Origin: Isoetes taiwanensis | Taxonomy: Eukaryota > Streptophyta > Lycopodiopsida > Isoetales > Isoetaceae | Direction of reading: 5' to 3' | NCBI GenBank assembly: GCA_021234155.1 | Contig: JAJEKV010000058.1 | Span: 1,238,987-1,302,986, forward strand | DNA: 64,000 nt | Shown here: positions 59,763 to 64,000 of the stretch, in pieces | Layout of the letters: each line of letters opens with the position of its first letter | Position numbering within the stretch: the stretch's first letter is position 1 | Program-made: the position numbers and the translations under genes | The notes under the pieces: model-generated | Databases searched by the model: none | What the model saw: only the letters and a program-made list of their open reading frames with translations | Told to the model about the DNA's origin: nothing

Positions 59763-61030
59763 ATATTTATTTATTTGATTTTTTTCATAATGTTTTTTAT
59801 AATTTATTAATATTATTATATATAAGTTTTGGTTTTATTTGGAAAAAGCTTGGGGCACAATTTGGATTATCTCATTGGTTGCAAATTGCACAAAATATAA
59901 AAATGAAATTGATATACATAAAATTTATATAAAGTACATATAAGTAGAGTATCATAAAACAATCGCCGCCGTTCTCCATCCTCACACGGGCGTCGACATA
60001 TCGCCCTCTACCTCATCTCTCAAAAATGGTCTCATTATCTCTGGGACATCGATGTCAAGGGGCCTTCTCGCCAAATTGGCCTCATTTGGAAAGACCAGAC
60101 AATCCTCTGCTAAAAAATAAGTAGCATTAGAAACTATGTTGATCGGGCAGTAATTTCATTGGCTGCCGTTATCGGACTTCTATCTACCATGAAGTGGCCA
60201 TATGTTCGGCCCTGCTAGCGTACAATCCAAAAGCTCGGTGACATATATCACAATCGGGTCCTTTAGGTAATAACCAGATATGATACTAAAAATAAAAGTA
60301 GCAGTTAGTATGCAAACGCTGAAGCTCATATAAGACTATGGGCCATTACAAAAGACTCAACATTTACAAACTTAGCCTCAATCCTCGATTACAGAACTAC
60401 TAAAACGATGACTCATCAAGAGCTTTGTAAATTCTACTATAGAAAGTCTAAAAGAGAGAATAAAATATTGCAAGTTAAATAAAGTAAACTTCTATCTTAT
60501 CTCCAGTCCCAGTCCATCCCAACCCCACCTTAGGTTCTCTAGACGATGTTAATCTCCTTCTTCAGCTTAGAGCTTATGGCTTTCCTCGCAAAAAATAAGA
60601 GCATTAATACACAAGAATTTTGTGAATTTAAGACGGTTGAAGTTAATAAAAATTGAAGACAATAATAACACACCCACAACTTGTGTTTATAAAGGACTCG
60701 AGCATTCCCATGTATTTTCTGACCTCAATGCGATCACCTCGCATTTAAGCATGAGATATTAAACACTTTTACTTAGTACAAAGAGAGTGATTGCTGTAAG
60801 AATGATGAGTAAAGTGCATTTCACTTTTGTGAGGTGTCATCAAAAATGGTCGGGCGCTATATTCTTTTATAGTCCTCAGAAGGTAATTATCTCCCTCGTC
60901 CACAAACTTTGGCTTGCTCCAGATCGGGCTTATCACCAAAGCGTACATCCGGGTGAGCCTCTAAGATCCTGCACCGCAGATGTTTCAAATATCCCCACCC
61001 GCAAAGTCAAACACCCAGCCTATATTTAAA
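59763..61030. other. AT-rich region with a short minus-strand coding-like stretch
   Basis: On the minus strand, about 60118-59968 reads DCLVFPNEANLARRPLDID and VPEIMRPFLRDEVEGDMSTP before a stop. It has protein character and lies just inside the palindromic array, so it could be the C-terminus of a transposase, but the family is not recognised. A second minus-strand stretch near 60990-60900 reads LEAHPDVRFGDKPDLEQAKV. The rest shows nothing. Confidence 0.25.
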
Positions 61031-63202
61031 TCATTGCGGAAGGTGAAAAATAGTTACCGCACTTTCCAAAGTCTACGTGCGGCAAATTCCCCACCTTCAC
61101 CACCATCACCAACATACATAGCAAAAATATGCAGAAGTTAATGTTTAAAGAACAAGGTTGAATTTCCAGACCGACTATGTGGAAGCCGTAGGGTGTCATC
61201 GCGGTGGTGGTGGTGTGTGTGTGTGGGGAGTATGAAGGGTGGTGACGATACGCAGGGCCTTCCGCCTTCAAGATCCGCCGATCGTTGTTGTTAGGTGACT
61301 GCCATTATCTTCGAGGATTTGGGTCGATCATCAAACTGGCAGCGACGCCACCGCCATCACGAGGAAGACAGTTGGCGCAACGATCACTACCATTCAATCA
61401 AAATACGTAGCTGTTATCAAATGGCACAAAAATACGTCCTGCCGTCATCAGCGTACCGCAACTCAGTTCTCACCAACACAAAACTTCGGTGATGTCACTG
61501 ATATCGGATTAAAACATATCGCCGGGTCGCCAGAATATGATATCAACAATCAAATCACCCAGTCAACTGCACCACCACACGACTGGCTGTTGCCGAAAAT
61601 ACCAAAAACAGCGCCGGCCGCCAGTACGTTATCGCTTCACAGATCACAATGCCGCCGCGATTCACGCATCTATCACCACAACTTCAACAGAAAGTTCCAG
61701 CCGACAGCCAATCAGTTCCAATGTATGAACAGTTGCCGCACTCATCAGGCAGCGCGTCTAAACATGCAGAGGAAAATGTCATCGCCACATAATGATGCCC
61801 GGTCGACGCATAACCGCTCATCATGTCGCCGGACATTTTACCGGCGAGCCTTCAAATGCAACAACACTTATTAAAACAGTCAAAAGATCAAGATTTTCTT
61901 CCTTCACCTTTTTAACTAACACCAATATCTTTATCGACACAATCGATGTATCGACAATACCACGCCGCTACCTATTGAACAGTAGTCGTCTAACCAATAT
62001 CGATAGTCTTTACCCTGTTTACTACTGAATATATACCACGTCAAGAGAAGGTTATAACACCACGATATTTTGGCTCATTCTTTCTGAATAACATAGTAAG
62101 CGATGAGGAGGAGCATATGCTCACAATGCATTAATGGCGTCGAGTTGCCAGCACGTTTCACTTGTTGGTTGCTGAGGATGTGTTCGTTACCGCTTTTTGA
62201 GCAAGAGCAAATTTTTCCACAATCACAGACTGCGATCGCCAGATTAAAGCATAACAAAGACCTTATACATAACGCTCATCGGGCCAGATAAAATGAAAAT
62301 ATGCAAGCGTAATCGCATCTCGAGATGAGCCGTACCAAGTCAAAGATAACGAGATATCTTCCAGATAGTTCGCAATGCGTAGAAACACTACCAACAAGTT
62401 AATTATTGTTAAAATCAAAAGCAGAACAACAAATTAAAAATTGCTAGACAGGGGAGAGCTGCCATTGATAATTAATGTTCAGCGCATTGATAGGAAGCCG
62501 GGTTCTGTGCGAGAGGAAGTCAAGCAAAGTTGAAGACGTTATAAAGAGTCGACTAAAGGGTAATTCAACAGCACTGCCAAAATATCACATTCACCAGTTA
62601 TAGAGTGTCAGACATAAAATAAAATAAAGCAAGGAATCAGAATACCAACAACCGGTGAGTATATCGCCTTCTGCCCGAGTAGTTCGCATCGCGGCATACG
62701 GAGAAAACAAACAGCAGAGCCAACACCGCGGTAACATTCTGCAATAGTCGCGTTCAAATTTCTCATTTTCGGTATTACTGGAAATAACGCTTTGTGTCAC
62801 ATCAAGATCCTTGGAGTAGATTAAACATTCATTTCACCATGCTTCTTACTTTCGAAGTAGTTAACGTCATCACAAAGCAAGAATTAGAATTGATAACATT
62901 GAGCCAATACAAATAAACAAAGACTTAAACAATCAGTCCATCGTCATATTTGCCTGAGTCGTTTCCGTCGTGAAGAGATCAACATCGTCGAAAATGCACT
63001 CTGATTCAAAATAGAGAAGTTCTTTCGCCATAAACTGATTATTTCGTGTCTTCAGTCTTCAAAGAAGCTGGACAAACACGAGCGAAGTGAGTTACAAAGT
63101 GCACCATTTTGGACAGGTTATCGTAAAATAGTCTTCCGCACGTTAGAAAATGACCAAATTATGTCATCAAACCAAGACCAAAAGAATTGCTTAAAGCATA
63201 AG
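61031..63202. other. Mixed region with a second C/A-rich block and a GGT/GT microsatellite
   Basis: GGTGGTGGTGGT followed by GTGTGTGTGTG at about 61202-61228. From about 61270 to 62050 the plus strand has the same C/A- and CpG-rich character as 57.3-59.4 kb. 62.1-63.2 kb contains no recognised gene; short frames there have no motif. Confidence 0.3.
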
Positions 63203-63457
63203 TTATAAAACAAGATCTTCCTTCCGTGACGACGAAAGCCGGTTATCAGCGCAGACGCCGTCGGTTCTGGTGAGCAGCCGTGGCTGTATTTTGTTAGCCA
63301 ACAACCAAATAAAGAAGTTGATTCGTGGTGCTGGGGCCGCTCCCAAACATCTTTGTATCAGTTTGGCCCTCCATGACAGACTTGGAGCATCAGCTGAAGC
63401 GACTGTCAAAGCCGTTGGCAGCGCACAGACGGACCCACTTACAAACATTACACGCAA
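63203..63457 (-). pseudogene. Non-LTR ORF2 C-terminal (zf-RVT) fragment, minus strand
   Basis: The minus-strand frame contains LIQRCLGAAPAPRINFFIWL and LANKIQPRLLTRTDG, matching the pattern of the zinc-binding region after plant LINE reverse transcriptases (lysine/arginine-hydrophobic-FFIWLLANK-type core). The Cys/His part is not seen and no RT motif is recognisable upstream, up to the window end, so this may be a small fragment. Confidence 0.45.
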
Positions 63458-64000
63458 CGCTCACCACAAAGCCTGCATCGTAATATTACGGCCCGCCCCA
63501 GGAAGCGATCTGGTTAATATGCAAGCAGATCTTTTGTCAGCTAGTGCCATGAACCGTTTTATTGCCTAAAGAGACGCATATTATCTTCATATATAAAAGA
63601 GGTCATAATCGTATCGTCAAAAGCCGACGCCTTTCTTCAATACCTATCGGCGACGCCACACGAATTAGCCACGCTGATGTGTCGCCGATGCCATCTAAGT
63701 CAATTCACTGTTGATTTCGCTGTTTTAGAGTTTTGCCGACCAGAAAACAGTGCTTCGTAGTCCTTCGCGTCAAATGTCTGACCACTTTGTCTTCGAAGGT
63801 TCATTTCATTGCATGACAACTTTCACCAAAAGCGACCGAAGAGCCCAGAATGAATTACGTCGGTTATACCATTCGACAAACTCTTCCAACGCACTTTTCA
63901 TGAGAAGAGTATCCATAGACGGATTACTTGTTAATAAAGCCCGAGCAGTAACGTCAGTCGCCTTCGGTCACATTAGCTTTCCAACAGCACCACACTCGCG
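63458..64000. other. Window end; hairpin only
   Basis: Contains the dyad ATCGGCGAC (63646-63654) / GTCGCCGAT (63681-63689) with a 26-base loop. No gene recognised, although LINE sequence upstream of the zf-RVT fragment would be expected here. Confidence 0.35.

Noticed and set aside
63270-63569. 99-codon plus-strand frame
   Set aside because: It is the shadow of the minus-strand zf-RVT-like frame, which has the recognisable motif.

Overview
The window looks like nuclear DNA of a seed plant with a very large, repeat-packed genome. The relics of plant L1-type LINEs, Ty1/copia and Ty3/gypsy elements, the GT-AG exon structure, an F-box/kelch gene of the plant KISS-ME-DEADLY type and the long, old, indel-ridden repeats all point that way. 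A gymnosperm is my best guess, but no single gene proves it. Nothing bacterial, viral or organellar is evident.

Layout. 1-3.4 kb: a decayed LINE on the plus strand ending in a poly(A) tract. 3.6-4.6 kb: a copia reverse transcriptase/RNase H relic. 5.4-7.3 kb: a long open region for an unrecognised secreted-domain, multi-pass membrane glycoprotein. 8-11 kb: a perfect 28-bp palindrome, a 270-bp tandem duplication and a minus-strand LTR-element leader. 11.1-14.4 kb: a probable multi-exon plus-strand gene of unknown function whose central intron carries a degenerate tandem array. 15-19 kb: dispersed repeat blocks. 19.2-23.3 kb: a second, nearly full-length LINE relic. 23.5-29 kb: a T-rich 5-kb block bracketed by a direct repeat with a minus-strand TATA box. 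30.0-34.2 kb: a probable multi-exon minus-strand gene with a transit-peptide-like first exon. 34.3-36 kb and 42.1-42.6 kb: copies of a 360-bp terminal-inverted-repeat element. 36.1-41.3 kb: a minus-strand gypsy pol relic flanked by a GC-rich inverted repeat. 43.6-48.1 kb: a tRNA-derived SINE and a composite of direct repeats. 50.4-52 kb: LINE ORF1 and LINE 3'-end fragments. 53.9-55.0 kb: the intronless F-box/kelch gene. 57.3-64 kb: mostly unrecognised sequence with two C/A-rich blocks, an array of imperfect palindromes and a LINE 3' fragment.

The genes do not form a pathway. They are isolated islands (four supported to differing degrees) in retroelement debris. All four are interrupted by small frame slips, one of them at a T homopolymer, so either several are pseudogenes or the sequence carries residual long-read indel errors. 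Exon boundaries are my own reading of splice signals and phases and have not been checked by any search.
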